64,000 nucleotides of DNA from Nitrosomonadales bacterium (GTDB lineage Bacteria; Pseudomonadota; Gammaproteobacteria; Burkholderiales; Gallionellaceae): contig JACRME010000004.1 in assembly GCA_016235045.1 (NCBI GenBank), forward strand, positions 124,001 through 188,000, written 5' to 3'. Positions 47,802-57,240 of this stretch are shown one piece after another. Made by a program: the position numbers and the translations under genes. Position 1 is the first letter of the stretch, and each line of letters begins with the position of its first letter. The notes under the pieces are model-generated. The model ran no database searches and had not been told where the DNA came from. It saw only the letters and a list, made by a program, of their open reading frames with translations.

Positions 47802-47842
47802 TTGACGATAATCAATAGACTTGGACCCGGGGTGGCTATACT
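47802..47842 (+). promoter_or_regulatory. FNR/Anr-type box and -10 element of ubiUVT
   Basis: TTGACGATAATCAA (47802-47815) differs by one base from the FNR consensus TTGAT-N4-ATCAA. A TATACT -10 box lies at 47837-47842; with a start near 47849 the box is centred at about -40.5, the class II activating position. In E. coli ubiUV is reported to be activated by Fnr, so anaerobic or microaerobic induction is expected here. Confidence 0.65.
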
Positions 47843-47868
47843 TGCATTCTTTGCACCATGATATTTTT

Positions 47869-48882
47869 ATGCCGCACGCCAACATCCCCCAGCTCATCTG
47901 CCCCGCCGGCAGCCTGCCTGCCCTGAAGGCAGCGATCGATAACGGCGCCGACGCCGTCTATCTCGGCTACAAGAACGACACCAACGCGCGCAATTTCGCC
48001 GGGCTCAACTTCGACGACAAGGCGCTGCGCGAAGGCATTCGCTATGCGCAATCGAAGCACCGCGAAGTACTGATGGCGATCAACACCTTCGCCCAGCCCG
48101 GCCGTGTCGCCGGCTGGCAGCGCGCCGTCGACGGTGCCGCCGCGCTCGGCGTGAACGCGGTGATCCTCGCCGACGTCGGCCTGCTCGACTACGCTTCCAA
48201 ACGCCACCCCGATCTGCGCCTGCATCTGTCGGTACAGGGCTCGGCCACCAGCTACGAGGCAGTGAATTTTGCACAACGCGAATTCGGGGTGCGCCGTGCG
48301 GTGCTGCCGCGCGTGCTGACACTGGCGCAGGTGGAGAACGTGATCAAGCACACCACGGTCGAGATCGAGGTGTTCGGCTTCGGCAGCCTGTGCGTGATGA
48401 ACGAAGGCCGCTGCTGGCTTTCCTCCTATGCCACCGGCGAATCGCCCAATACAGTGGGCGCGTGCTCACCGGCCAAATACGTCAAATGGGAGAAATCGCC
48501 GGGCATGATGTCCACGCGCCTCAACGGCATCCTGATCGACCGCTTCGGCGACAACGAAGCTGCCGGTTACCCGACCCTGTGCAAGGGTCGTTTCGAGGTG
48601 AACGGTGCGACCTATTACGCACTGGAAGAACCGACCAGCCTGAACGTGCTGGAAATACTGCCAGAAATCGCCAGGATCGGCGTGGCGGCCATCAAGGTCG
48701 AAGGTCGGCAGCGTAGCCCCACCTATGTGGCGCAGGTCACCAAGGCCATGCGTGCCGCGCTGGATACGCTGGCCCGCGATGGCGAGCGTTACCTGGTAAA
48801 ACAGGCCTGGCAGGCGGAACTGGCCAAAGTATCGGAAGGCAGCCAGGCAACACTGGGGGCCTACAGCCGTCCCTGGAGATAA
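47869..48882 (+). CDS. ubiU: O2-independent ubiquinone hydroxylation protein UbiU (peptidase U32 family)
   Basis: 337 residues from ATG 47869 (start chosen at [20 protein letters not shown], the family start). The four [4Fe-4S] cysteines are C175, C182, C199 and C238. UbiU works with UbiV to hydroxylate the ubiquinone ring without oxygen, probably using prephenate as oxygen donor. First gene of ubiUVT, behind an FNR-type box. Annotated peptidase U32, but not a protease by known function. Confidence 0.94.
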   Translation: MPHANIPQLICPAGSLPALKAAIDNGADAVYLGYKNDTNARNFAGLNFDDKALREGIRYAQSKHREVLMAINTFAQPGRVAGWQRAVDGAAALGVNAVILADVGLLDYASKRHPDLRLHLSVQGSATSYEAVNFAQREFGVRRAVLPRVLTLAQVENVIKHTTVEIEVFGFGSLCVMNEGRCWLSSYATGESPNTVGACSPAKYVKWEKSPGMMSTRLNGILIDRFGDNEAAGYPTLCKGRFEVNGATYYALEEPTSLNVLEILPEIARIGVAAIKVEGRQRSPTYVAQVTKAMRAALDTLARDGERYLVKQAWQAELAKVSEGSQATLGAYSRPWR

Positions 48883-48886
48883 GCGC

Positions 48887-49768
48887 ATGAAACTCGCTCT
48901 TGGTCCCCTGCTGTATTTCTGGCCCAAACAAACCGTGCTCGATTTCTACGCCGAAATGGCGCAGAACCCGGCTCTCGACATCATCTACGTGGGCGAAGTG
49001 GTATGCTCGCGCCGCCAGCAATTGCGCGTGGCCGACTGGATCGCGCTGGCGCGCACACTCTCCGATGCAGGCAAAGAAGTCGTCGTCTCGGCGCAGGCGC
49101 TGCTCGAATCGGAAAGCGACCTCAAGTCGTTGCGCCGCCTGATGGACGAAGCCAACTGCAAGGTCGAGGCCAACGACCTCGGCGCGGTGAACATCGCCTC
49201 CGGCCGCCCCTTCGTCGCCGGGCCGCACCTAAACATCTACAACGAATCCACGCTGGCCACTTACGCACGCTACGGCATGCAGCGCTGGGTGCCGCCGCTG
49301 GAAGCCGACCGCAAACTGATCGAGATGCTGCACCGCAGCCGTCCCGCCGGGATGGAAACCGAGGTCTTCGTGTACGGCAAGTTGGCGCTGGCTTTCTCGG
49401 CGCGCTGCTTCACCGCGCGGCATTACGACCTCAACAAGGACGACTGCCAGTTCAAGTGCATGGAACACCCGGACGGAATCACCCTGAAAACGCGCGAAGG
49501 ACAACCGTTCCTGACCATCAACGGCATCCAGACCATGTCGGCGCAGAGCTATAATCTGCTCAACGAAGTGCCGGACATGCTGAAGATGGGCATCGACATC
49601 ATCCGCGTCAGTCCGCAGTCGCAACATATGCCCGAAATCATTGCCGCATTCGACGCGGCACGAAAAGGCGAAACGCCACATCCGAATACCGGCGCATGGT
49701 GCGCCGACGGTCTGGTGGATGGTTACTGGTTTAGCGATGCCGGTATTGCGCAGCATCACTTGGCCTGA
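48887..49768 (+). CDS. ubiV: O2-independent ubiquinone hydroxylation protein UbiV
   Basis: 293 residues with the UbiV cysteine set: C40 (VGEVVCSRR) and the group FSARC...DDCQFKC. Start ATG 48887 lies 4 bases after ubiU. Forms the UbiU-UbiV heterodimer. Confidence 0.94.
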   Translation: MKLALGPLLYFWPKQTVLDFYAEMAQNPALDIIYVGEVVCSRRQQLRVADWIALARTLSDAGKEVVVSAQALLESESDLKSLRRLMDEANCKVEANDLGAVNIASGRPFVAGPHLNIYNESTLATYARYGMQRWVPPLEADRKLIEMLHRSRPAGMETEVFVYGKLALAFSARCFTARHYDLNKDDCQFKCMEHPDGITLKTREGQPFLTINGIQTMSAQSYNLLNEVPDMLKMGIDIIRVSPQSQHMPEIIAAFDAARKGETPHPNTGAWCADGLVDGYWFSDAGIAQHHLA

Positions 49769-49794
49769 ATTGACGAACTGCAAGGAGTGAAAAA

Positions 49795-50235
49795 ATGAAC
49801 ATACCGAAATTCAAGTTGCCCGGATTGGTTGCGCGCATCGGTGGTCATCTGCCGCAATGGCCGCACTCCCTGACGCTCATCGCCGGACTGAACGCCGCCG
49901 TCAAGATGAAGTTGCTACCGCTGGATAGTCTTGCCTTGCTGGAAGGCCGCACCTTCTTCGTCGAAGTGCTGGATACCGGCGGACAGGCGAACTTCACTTA
50001 CCGCAACGGTCTGTTCCGTCCGCTGTTCTCGGCATCGCAGACACCGGATCTGTCCTTCCGCGCCAACCTGTCCGCATACATGCAAATGCTGGCCCGCCAG
50101 GAAGACCCGGACACCCTGTTCTTCAATCGCGAACTGTCGATCGAGGGCGATACCGAGCTGGGTCTGGTGGTGAAGAATATGCTGGACGCAGTGGAGTGGC
50201 CGCAGATGCCGAAGCTGCCCGGCTTTAGCCACTGA
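49795..50235 (+). CDS. ubiT: Ubiquinone biosynthesis accessory factor UbiT (SCP2 domain)
   Basis: 146 residues with a SCP2 lipid-binding domain (FFNRELSIEGDTELGLVVKNMLD). UbiT replaces UbiJ in the anaerobic pathway and carries the lipophilic intermediates. AAGGAG lies before ATG 49795. Closes the operon. Confidence 0.93.
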   Translation: MNIPKFKLPGLVARIGGHLPQWPHSLTLIAGLNAAVKMKLLPLDSLALLEGRTFFVEVLDTGGQANFTYRNGLFRPLFSASQTPDLSFRANLSAYMQMLARQEDPDTLFFNRELSIEGDTELGLVVKNMLDAVEWPQMPKLPGFSH

Positions 50236-50248
50236 GCGGGGGAATTGG

Positions 50249-50277
50249 TGGGTATCGCTACGCTCAACCCATCCTAC
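50249..50277 (+). repeat. REP-like element, copy 1
   Basis: GGGTATCGCTACGCTCAACC plus CATCCTAC; located 14 bases after ubiT. Same orientation as copy 3, opposite to copy 2. Confidence 0.85.
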
Positions 50278-50315
50278 AATCCGGATTGCATGCACCAGTT
50301 GGAACAGAGAAAAAC

Positions 50316-50346
50316 GTAGGATGGGTTGAGCGTAGCGATACCCATC
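50316..50346 (-). repeat. REP-like element, copy 2 (inverted)
   Basis: The reverse complement of copies 1 and 3, placed 12 bases before the RAYT start. Copies 1 and 2 together form a long inverted repeat (REPIN-like) around a 38-base spacer. Confidence 0.85.
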
Positions 50347-50357
50347 GAAACCAACCA

Positions 50358-50846
50358 ATGACCAACTACCGCCGCAGCAACGTCGCCGGAGCCAGTTATT
50401 TCTTCACCGTCAATCTCGCCGACCGTTCTCAATCCCTGCTGACCGAACACATCGCATCATTACGCAGTGTTTTCGAATATACCCGTCAGCGCCATCCCTT
50501 CACCGTCGATGCCTTTGTGATATTGCCGGAGCATATTCATGCAATCTGGACGCTACCCGAAAGTAACAGCGATTTTGCATTGCGCTGGCGTTTGATCAAG
50601 TTTGCGTTCTCACGCAGCCTACCGCATGTCGAGAACCGCTCAAAAAGCAGAATAAGCAAAGGCGAACGAGGTATCTGGCAGCGGCGATATTGGGAACACC
50701 TCATCCGCGACGAAGCCGATTTTGCGCGGCATGTCGATTACATCCACATCAACCCGGTCAAGCATGGATTGGTGCCTCGAGTGGTGGATTGGCCGCTTTC
50801 GTCATTTCATCGTTATGTGCGAGAGGGTGTGGTACCGATAGATTGA
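50358..50846 (+). CDS. REP-associated tyrosine transposase (RAYT, IS200-like Y1)
   Basis: 162-residue HUH single-strand transposase. H59 and H61 (PEHIHAIW) bind the metal, Y128 (HVDYIHINPVKHG) is the nucleophile, and WQRRYWEHLIRD is the RAYT signature. ATG 50358 follows the inverted REP copy. It is a single-copy, domesticated-type element that mobilises the flanking REP-like repeats (50249, 50316, 50896). Confidence 0.92.
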   Translation: MTNYRRSNVAGASYFFTVNLADRSQSLLTEHIASLRSVFEYTRQRHPFTVDAFVILPEHIHAIWTLPESNSDFALRWRLIKFAFSRSLPHVENRSKSRISKGERGIWQRRYWEHLIRDEADFARHVDYIHINPVKHGLVPRVVDWPLSSFHRYVREGVVPID

Positions 50847-50895
50847 GCGGGAGATGCGGGGGCGAGTTGGGAATGTGGGGAGCCACGGGGTGATT

Positions 50896-50926
50896 GATGG
50901 GTATCGCTACGCTCAACCCATCCTAC
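50896..50926 (+). repeat. REP-like element, copy 3
   Basis: GATGGGTATCGCTACGCTCA followed by ACCCATCCTAC, identical in core to copy 1, 50 bases after the RAYT stop. It bounds the REP/RAYT unit on the right. Confidence 0.85.
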
Positions 50927-50965
50927 GCTGCTAAGACACCCAGCACTCCGGATTTTCCGATAAGT

Positions 50966-50998
50966 ACAAAGGGCAGAACCGCAGGTTCTGCCCTTTGT
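50966..50998 (-). terminator. Intrinsic terminator after the isochorismatase gene
   Basis: A perfect 15-bp stem (ACAAAGGGCAGAACC / GGTTCTGCCCTTTGT, 3-base loop) lies 17 bases past the stop codon at 51016. The symmetric A/T-rich ends could let it work in both directions, shielding the RAYT unit too. Confidence 0.8.
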
Positions 50999-51015
50999 AA
51001 TTCCTGCTGAACAAT

Positions 51016-51582
51016 TCATTTAACCAGCTTCGACAACCTCTTGAACGACTCCGTCCCGGCAATCTTCAACAACTGAAACACGACCGCCTCCGTACACGTA
51101 GGCACCGCCCCGGCCAACACCATGGCTTCGATGGCGGTCTGGCGGTTGTCGCTGCTGCGGCTCATCACGGCATCCTTGACCACATGCACGTTGAACCCGC
51201 CATCCAGCAATTCGATGACGGTTTGCAGTACGCAGACGTGGGTCTCCATGCCTGCGACAATGATCTGCGTTCTGCCGCTGTCTTTCAGTTGTTTGACGAA
51301 AGCCTCATTGCCGCAGCAACTGAACGTCAGTTTTTCATGACAGGGTGCCGCTGGCGCCTTTTCCTTGAGCACGGCCAGGGTTGGCCCCAGCCCTTTGACA
51401 TACTGCTCGGTGAAGATCACCGGCACGGCCAGTTCCTTGGCGCTTTCCAGGAGAATGCAGGCATTCCTGGTCAGTTGGCGCAATACATCCCGATCCATGG
51501 CCGCGCAGAGTTTTTCCTGCACATCGACAACGACCAGCACGGCCCGATCTGGCTCGATCAGGAATTTGCTTTTGACTGACAT
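51016..51582 (-). CDS. Isochorismatase-family cysteine hydrolase
   Basis: 188 residues from ATG 51582 (GGAGAAGCG before it). The catalytic Asp is D20 (VVVDVQE), with a Lys in HEKLTF and the Cys in METHVCVLQT. YcaC/nicotinamidase-like hydrolases share this triad; substrate unknown. Cofactor or metal residues are not clear. Confidence 0.85.
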   Translation of the reverse strand: MSVKSKFLIEPDRAVLVVVDVQEKLCAAMDRDVLRQLTRNACILLESAKELAVPVIFTEQYVKGLGPTLAVLKEKAPAAPCHEKLTFSCCGNEAFVKQLKDSGRTQIIVAGMETHVCVLQTVIELLDGGFNVHVVKDAVMSRSSDNRQTAIEAMVLAGAVPTCTEAVVFQLLKIAGTESFKRLSKLVK

Positions 51583-51664
51583 CGCTTCTCCATCTAAAAA
51601 CCTCAGTGTCCAGTATAACGCCCCAACGGGACAGCACCGAATTGGCAGGCACTCGGGTGAACCG

Positions 51665-52966
51665 CTAACCGGCACGCAGCGCGCAAACAAACTGCCCATC
51701 CACCGGGCTGCCCGATTCCATCCTGATCACCACGTCATCGATCGTTTGGATATTGAATCCGGAGTTTTTCAGTCTTTCGGCCAGGTAGACCGGATGATGG
51801 CTGTACCTGCCGCTGATGTTCAACTGATAGGCAAGATCGTGCGCCCCGGCCAGCTTCTCGGTGCTGAACAGCAGCATGCCGCCGGAGTTGAGATTGCGCC
51901 GGATCAGCGCAAGGACTTCGTCCAGCCGCCCCAGGTAGATGAATGTATCCATGCAGGTGATCAGGTCGTACTGTTCGCGCGAGGCTTGCAGGAAATCCGC
52001 GATATCCGATTTGTGCAATTGCCGGTACACCTGCTTGGCGGCGCATAACTCCAGCATGGCCTGGCTGAGGTCGACACCCACCAATACCTTCGCGCAGGGC
52101 TTCAATACCTCGCCCACCATGCCGGTGCCGCAGCCCAGATCCAGCACGTCCAGGCTGGAGGGAGGAATATCGAGCGCCGCGAGATAATCCTGCACCAGTT
52201 GCGGCCCGCAGTATTTCAACCTGCCCAGGACATTTTCAAACGTGTTGGCGAAGGCGTCGAACGTCAGTTCGATAAACTGCTTGCTGCATTGTGCCGGCAC
52301 TTGTTGTCCGCGATAGGCGGCCAGCAGATGCAGTGCCACCGGGTTGTCCGGTTCCACGATCAGCCATTTTTCGAAGAGCGCAATCGCATCGTCGACCCGC
52401 CCCAATTCGTAGTAGGCCTGCCCCAACGCGATCATCGATTTGTTGCTGGCCGGGGCAACGGCAATGCCGCGATAATTGAAATGCCGCGCTTCATCGTAGC
52501 GTTCCTGTTTCAGGCATAGCGCCGCCAGCAAATAGAAGGCATCCGCGCAATTGGGGTCGATGCCGGTCGCCGCGAGGTAGCAATGCTCGGCCTGGGCCGG
52601 CTGCCGGTTCGATTCGTATGCCGCACCCAGATTGGTCCAGTAAAAATACTTGTCCGGGTCGATTTCAATCGCCCTGGAAAACGCGTCTACAGCCGTCGCA
52701 AGTCCCTGCCTGGCAAGCACGATGCCCAGATTGAAATGCCATTCGGCGTGGCTGGCGTCCAGGGCAATGGCGGCGGTTATTTGCTCCAGTGCCTCCGGCA
52801 GCCGGTCGGTTTGCTGCAGCAGGTATCCCAGGTAGTGCCGGGCACCCGCATCGGCGGGATTGTCCAGGATGATTTCCCGGTACAGCGTCTCGGCTGCAAC
52901 CCTGTCTCCGTCAAGATGTTTGCGCAGCGCTGAGGAAAACTTCGGATTGTGTTCTTGCTCGGCCAT
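51665..52966 (-). CDS. TPR-repeat methyltransferase
   Basis: 433 residues from ATG 52966 (an in-frame GTG at 53029 is possible). About six TPRs (1-215) precede a class I SAM domain with LDVLDLGCGTGMVGEVL, VGVDLSQAMLELC and FSTEKL. Proteins of this TPR-methyltransferase type are often called FlbA-like or trans-aconitate-type; the target is unknown. It lies upstream of the flg block, transcribed in the same direction, 82 bases before the isochorismatase gene. Confidence 0.82.
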   Translation of the reverse strand: MAEQEHNPKFSSALRKHLDGDRVAAETLYREIILDNPADAGARHYLGYLLQQTDRLPEALEQITAAIALDASHAEWHFNLGIVLARQGLATAVDAFSRAIEIDPDKYFYWTNLGAAYESNRQPAQAEHCYLAATGIDPNCADAFYLLAALCLKQERYDEARHFNYRGIAVAPASNKSMIALGQAYYELGRVDDAIALFEKWLIVEPDNPVALHLLAAYRGQQVPAQCSKQFIELTFDAFANTFENVLGRLKYCGPQLVQDYLAALDIPPSSLDVLDLGCGTGMVGEVLKPCAKVLVGVDLSQAMLELCAAKQVYRQLHKSDIADFLQASREQYDLITCMDTFIYLGRLDEVLALIRRNLNSGGMLLFSTEKLAGAHDLAYQLNISGRYSHHPVYLAERLKNSGFNIQTIDDVVIRMESGSPVDGQFVCALRAG

Positions 52967-53115
52967 TGGGAGGTGGTTCGCATATTTGGAGGCGCATTCA
53001 GCATAGTGGATGACCCGGGTTGCGTCCACAATTGAATGTGTCTCGCCCCCGCTCCAGCCTGGGTGAAATGCTTTCGTCTTTGAGGATTTTGCAGCGGGGA
53101 AAAACGCGGCGCAAT

Positions 53116-53134
53116 TCCCGGCGCCGCCGGGAAA
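53116..53134 (-). terminator. GC-rich hairpin after flgL
   Basis: A perfect 8-bp stem (TTCCCGGC / GCCGGGAA, 3-base loop) 11 bases past the flgL stop on the minus strand. No T run follows it directly, so terminator activity is uncertain. Confidence 0.4.
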
Positions 53135-53144
53135 AATGGCGTGA

Positions 53145-54386
53145 CTAGATATAGTTGAACAGCGACAGCTTGGACACCTGCGCGAAGGATTGCTGTGCCG
53201 CCTGCAACACCATGTTCTGTTGCGTGAGGTCGCTGATGGCCTTGTTGTAGTCCGTGTCCTGAATCTGCGACAGGGTCTGCTTGAATTGCAGGCTCAGTTC
53301 ATCGCCCGTGACCTGCAAAGCATCTATCTCGCGCATGCGCGATCCCATGGTGGCGCGTACCCCGAGAATATTGTTCAGCCCCTGGTCAAGATTGCCCATG
53401 GCATCGCTCAGCCCCTGGTTGTACGCGGCGGTCGTCACGACGTTGCCCGCCGCCACCGGAGAATTGAGCGTGTTGATCAGATTGGAGAGGGTGGCGAAGA
53501 TGCTCTGGTTCGAGCTCGGGGTAACGTTAAACGTGTCGCCATTCGCCGGAGCACCCGTCACATCGAACTGAATGCCGTTGAAGGTGATGGCCTGCCCGCT
53601 GACATAGGGCACGTTGGTCATCCCCGGCACGGCGACCCCGGGTGGAGCTACCGTGGTCACATCGGTAACGCTGAAGGTCGTCACTGGCGGCACCGTTGCC
53701 GTCACGGTGAAGGCAACCTGATAGTCCTGGCCGGTATACAGCGTCGGATTGGTCACCATACCCGGGCTGATCACGCCGCTGCCGGTATTGGTCGCTACAG
53801 GCGCCGCCAGGAAGGTTCCGTTTCCGTTGCGCACGCGCATGAACATATCCGAGCCGACATCGGTGCCGGCGATTTGACGCGAAGCGCTGACCTGGATATT
53901 GCGTTTGATGTCGTCGCCCTGGTACTGGACGCCGGTCGCGGTTTCGACAAAAGGTTTGGTGCTGCCCTGTGCGCCCGAGAAAAGAAAATTTCCCACGCCA
54001 TCGGTACTATTGGCCAGGCCCAGCAACTCCTGCAGGCGCCCCTGCAGTTCGGTGGCGAGGGAACGGCGGTCGGACTGATTCAGCGACGAATTGCCTGCAT
54101 TCAGCGCGACCGTCTTTGCATCCTGCAGCAACAGCGTGACGCTTTGCAGGATGCCTTCGGAAAGGGACAGGGTGTTCATCGCTGCGGTGCGGTTGGTGGC
54201 GTATTGGGTGTTCGCCGCGTCGGACTGGTTCAATTCGGTGACGCGGGCCGCGGCCGCAGGATCGTCCGCCGGCGACAGGATGCGCCTGCCGGTCGAGATT
54301 TGTTGTTGCGTTTGTCCGATCCTCACCTGAAGATTGTTCAGATTGCTGACATTTTCACTGAAGAGTGTGCTGGTACTGATGCGCAT
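53145..54386 (-). CDS. flgL: Flagellar hook-filament junction protein FlgL
   Basis: 413 residues from ATG 54386 (MRISTSTLFSENVSNLNNLQ). Conserved N-terminal QISTGRRILSPADDPAAAARV and C-terminal SLQFKQTLSQIQDTDYNKAISDLTQQNMVLQA frame a variable middle part. Co-transcribed with flgK from the sigma28 promoter at 56380. Confidence 0.95.
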   Translation of the reverse strand: MRISTSTLFSENVSNLNNLQVRIGQTQQQISTGRRILSPADDPAAAARVTELNQSDAANTQYATNRTAAMNTLSLSEGILQSVTLLLQDAKTVALNAGNSSLNQSDRRSLATELQGRLQELLGLANSTDGVGNFLFSGAQGSTKPFVETATGVQYQGDDIKRNIQVSASRQIAGTDVGSDMFMRVRNGNGTFLAAPVATNTGSGVISPGMVTNPTLYTGQDYQVAFTVTATVPPVTTFSVTDVTTVAPPGVAVPGMTNVPYVSGQAITFNGIQFDVTGAPANGDTFNVTPSSNQSIFATLSNLINTLNSPVAAGNVVTTAAYNQGLSDAMGNLDQGLNNILGVRATMGSRMREIDALQVTGDELSLQFKQTLSQIQDTDYNKAISDLTQQNMVLQAAQQSFAQVSKLSLFNYI

Positions 54387-54393
54387 GATAGTC

Positions 54394-56313
54394 CTAGCCT
54401 CCCAGTTGCAATATGGTGTCGAACATGGTGTTGGCGATCTGCATCGCCTTGGCCGCCGCCTGATAGGCCTGCTGATAGCGCAGCAGGTTGGCCGCCTCTT
54501 CATCCAGGTTGACGCCGGATACCGATTGCTGCGACTTGGTCACCTGCTCCAGCAGGCTGGTCTGCGCCTGGCTGGTAACCGTCAGTTCGCGCGTCTGGCT
54601 GCCCACCTGTCCGATCAATTGCCCGTACGCCCCCTGATAGCTGGTGGTGCCGTTTGCCAGCGTATTGGCGGTCTGCAGCGCAGCCATCAGCAGCATGTTG
54701 CTGCCGTCGGTGGTGGCGTTGGTGTTCTGCGAGACGGTAAAGACATCGCCCGCGGATGGAGCGCCGCTGATCTGGGTCGTCCAGCCGTTGATGGTGATCG
54801 CGGCACCGGAAGTGTAAGCCTGCGGGCCCACCGGAGCGCCGGTCCCGGTGACGGTATAGGTCGTCGGCGGATTGTCGAAAGTAATGGTGATCGGCTGCTG
54901 CAAATTCGCATCCAGCGGCAGTCCGGGAACCACGGTAGCTGCGGCAATGACGCCCGTACCCAGGTTGCTGATCGTTGCATTGGAACGGATCGGGGACGCC
55001 GCCGCGATTTTGGTCGGGTCGGCGATGTTGAGCGCGATGACATTCGCACCGTCCACCGTGGGCCGCACGAGGAACGAATCGCCGGTGACGTTGGCGCCGG
55101 TCAATTGCAGGGTGATGCCGGTTCCGGCAACAACCTGTCCTGCCGTCATTGCCGCAACGGAGTACGGCCCCCCGACCAGGGCGAAGGTGGCGGAATCGTA
55201 AACGTTGTAGTTGGTGCCGTCGAACTGGACGCTGTAGTCTTTGGCGGTCAATGCCGACACGCTGTTGACCGTCGCGGTGATTGCGCCCGCGCCGGTGTTG
55301 TTGGAAGAAGGCGTCACGCGCGGCGTGGCCATGCTGAACATGTTGCCGCCCAGCGCGCCCTTCAGGTCGACGCCTTGTTGCTGCTGCTGGTTGATTGTGT
55401 CGGCCAGCCCCATGGCGATGCGTCCCAGCGCATTCACTGCGGGATCGAGCACGGTCTGGCGGAAGCCGAGAAACGCCCCGATGTTGCCACCCTGCAAGGC
55501 GCTCTGCTGGATGTTGGTCAAGGTTCCGTTGTTGTTGTAGGCAATATCGACCGATGACGGATCGGTGGCGGAGGCGACCGTTTGCAGGGTCGAAGCCTGA
55601 TTGCCGATCACCAGCGACTGCCCGGTGCCGATGAACACGTTCATCGAGCCGTCCGACTGCTTCATCGTCGAAACGCGCACTTCCTGGCTGAGCTGGAAGA
55701 CCAGTTGGTCGCGCTGATCCATCAGGTCGTTGGGCGGCTGGTTGGGCGTGTTGGCCTGCAACTGCACGATTTTTTCGTTGAGTGCGGCGATCTGTTTTGC
55801 GTAGCTGTTCACCAGCGTCACGCTGTTGGAAATCTGCCCGCTGAGATCCCCGCGAATCTGGTTCAGGTTCCGGTCCAGCGACTGAAAGCGGCTTGCCAGC
55901 GTTTGCGCGCTGCCGAGCAGCGCTTGCCGCGCCGGAACGGACTGGGGCGAGTTGGCGACGGAATTCACCGCGCCGAAGAAATCCTGCAGCGCCGGCGTCA
56001 GGCCGCCGCTGGAATCCCCCAGCAGATTGCTTAATTGCTGCGACAGGGCGAGCTGGGTGTTCAGGTTGGACGATTGGGTTTGCGCTTCCAGCACCTGGGC
56101 GCCGAGAAACTGGTCGTAGCGGCGCAACACGTTCGTCACGCTGACGCCCTGGCCGAAGAATCCGGCACCCGTGTTCTGCGGCAACTGCGCGGCCTGGAGA
56201 ATCTCCTGGCGCGAATAACCCGGAGTACTGGCATTGGCGATGTTGTGCGTGGTCGTCGCGATTCCCGCCTGCGCGGCATTTAGCGCGCTTACTCCGATGC
56301 CGTAGATATTCAT
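54394..56313 (-). CDS. flgK: Flagellar hook-associated protein FlgK
   Basis: 639 residues. N-terminal GVSALNAAQAGIATTTHNIANASTPGYSRQEI and C-terminal GVNLDEEAANLLRYQQAYQAAAKAMQIANTMFDTIL are characteristic. Middle region is low-complexity Thr/Ala/Gly rich. Late gene; promoter inside flgJ end. Confidence 0.96.
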   Translation of the reverse strand: MNIYGIGVSALNAAQAGIATTTHNIANASTPGYSRQEILQAAQLPQNTGAGFFGQGVSVTNVLRRYDQFLGAQVLEAQTQSSNLNTQLALSQQLSNLLGDSSGGLTPALQDFFGAVNSVANSPQSVPARQALLGSAQTLASRFQSLDRNLNQIRGDLSGQISNSVTLVNSYAKQIAALNEKIVQLQANTPNQPPNDLMDQRDQLVFQLSQEVRVSTMKQSDGSMNVFIGTGQSLVIGNQASTLQTVASATDPSSVDIAYNNNGTLTNIQQSALQGGNIGAFLGFRQTVLDPAVNALGRIAMGLADTINQQQQQGVDLKGALGGNMFSMATPRVTPSSNNTGAGAITATVNSVSALTAKDYSVQFDGTNYNVYDSATFALVGGPYSVAAMTAGQVVAGTGITLQLTGANVTGDSFLVRPTVDGANVIALNIADPTKIAAASPIRSNATISNLGTGVIAAATVVPGLPLDANLQQPITITFDNPPTTYTVTGTGAPVGPQAYTSGAAITINGWTTQISGAPSAGDVFTVSQNTNATTDGSNMLLMAALQTANTLANGTTSYQGAYGQLIGQVGSQTRELTVTSQAQTSLLEQVTKSQQSVSGVNLDEEAANLLRYQQAYQAAAKAMQIANTMFDTILQLGG

Positions 56314-56353
56314 ATTCGATCCTTTTGCCGCTTGGCAGCTCTACATGGTTTGG

Positions 56354-56380
56354 CTATCGGCAATAAATTTCTTAACTTTA
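56354..56380 (-). promoter_or_regulatory. Sigma28 (FliA) promoter of flgKL
   Basis: On the minus strand TAAAGTTA (56380-56373), 11 bases, GCCGATAG (56361-56354). It matches the FliA consensus at 14 of 16 positions with exact spacing and overlaps the last codon of flgJ. This allows flgKL to be made late, after hook completion. Confidence 0.88.
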
Positions 56381-57235
56381 GGCTCGCGCCCGGATGCCGC
56401 CGATCACGCCGACCAATTTTTCCGCATAGCGCGGGTCGGTGGCATAGCCCGCCTGCTGCAGCGCCTGCGCGAATCCGTTGGCGTCCTCCTGCGCCATCAC
56501 CCCTGCGTAGCGGGGGTTATTGCTCAGCAGTTTTGCGTAATCCCGGAACGACTCGGCATAGGAGCCGTAGGCACGGAAGCGCTCCACCTGCTTGCTCGCG
56601 ACGCCGTTGCAGTATTCGGTGGTGGTCACTTCGGCCACCTTGCCGTTCCAATCCTTGCCCGCCTTGATGCCGAACAGGTTGTGGCTGTCGCTGCCGTCGG
56701 CCATCCTGATTTCGCGCTTGCCCCAGCCGCTTTCCAGCGCGGCCTGCCCCAGGATGAGGTGCGCCGGAACGCCGGTGGCACGGCTGGCCTGCTCGGCCGG
56801 AACCCTCAACTTGTCGACGAAGGATTGCTGGACATCCGCCTTGTAAGCGGACGGAATGGCACTCGCTATGACAGTCTCCGGCGCGACCGCCACCGTCGCA
56901 GCCGGCTCATTGGCCGGCATCTCCGCGGCCTGCGTGCGGCTGAGTTGTTTCACCATGACTTCCGCCAGGCCCACGCCGCGCGAGGTCGCCATGCTCTGCG
57001 CCAACTGCTGGTCGAGCATGCCGGTAAACATCCGCGTCTGTTCGCTGTCGAAAATTCCGTCCTGTGGCGTCGCCTCGCGCATGCTCTTCAGCATCATGTT
57101 CAGGAACACCGTCTCGAATTGCTGCGCCGCCAGCTTCAACGCCTGCTCGGGAGACTGTTTGGCCTGCAACCTCAGTTTGTCCAGCCCCTGGCTGTCGATC
57201 GCCAAGCCGCCGATGTCTGTGCCGGAGATCGCCAT
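56378..57235 (-). CDS. flgJ: Flagellar rod assembly protein/muramidase FlgJ
   Basis: 285 residues: N-terminal rod-binding domain (LKLAAQQFETVFLNMMLKSMREA) and a C-terminal GH73 glucosaminidase domain (ATGVPAHLILGQAALESGWGKREI, with the catalytic Glu in LESGWG). Cuts peptidoglycan for rod passage. 5 bases after flgI. Confidence 0.95.
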   Translation of the reverse strand: MAISGTDIGGLAIDSQGLDKLRLQAKQSPEQALKLAAQQFETVFLNMMLKSMREATPQDGIFDSEQTRMFTGMLDQQLAQSMATSRGVGLAEVMVKQLSRTQAAEMPANEPAATVAVAPETVIASAIPSAYKADVQQSFVDKLRVPAEQASRATGVPAHLILGQAALESGWGKREIRMADGSDSHNLFGIKAGKDWNGKVAEVTTTEYCNGVASKQVERFRAYGSYAESFRDYAKLLSNNPRYAGVMAQEDANGFAQALQQAGYATDPRYAEKLVGVIGGIRARA

Positions 57236-57240
57236 GATGT

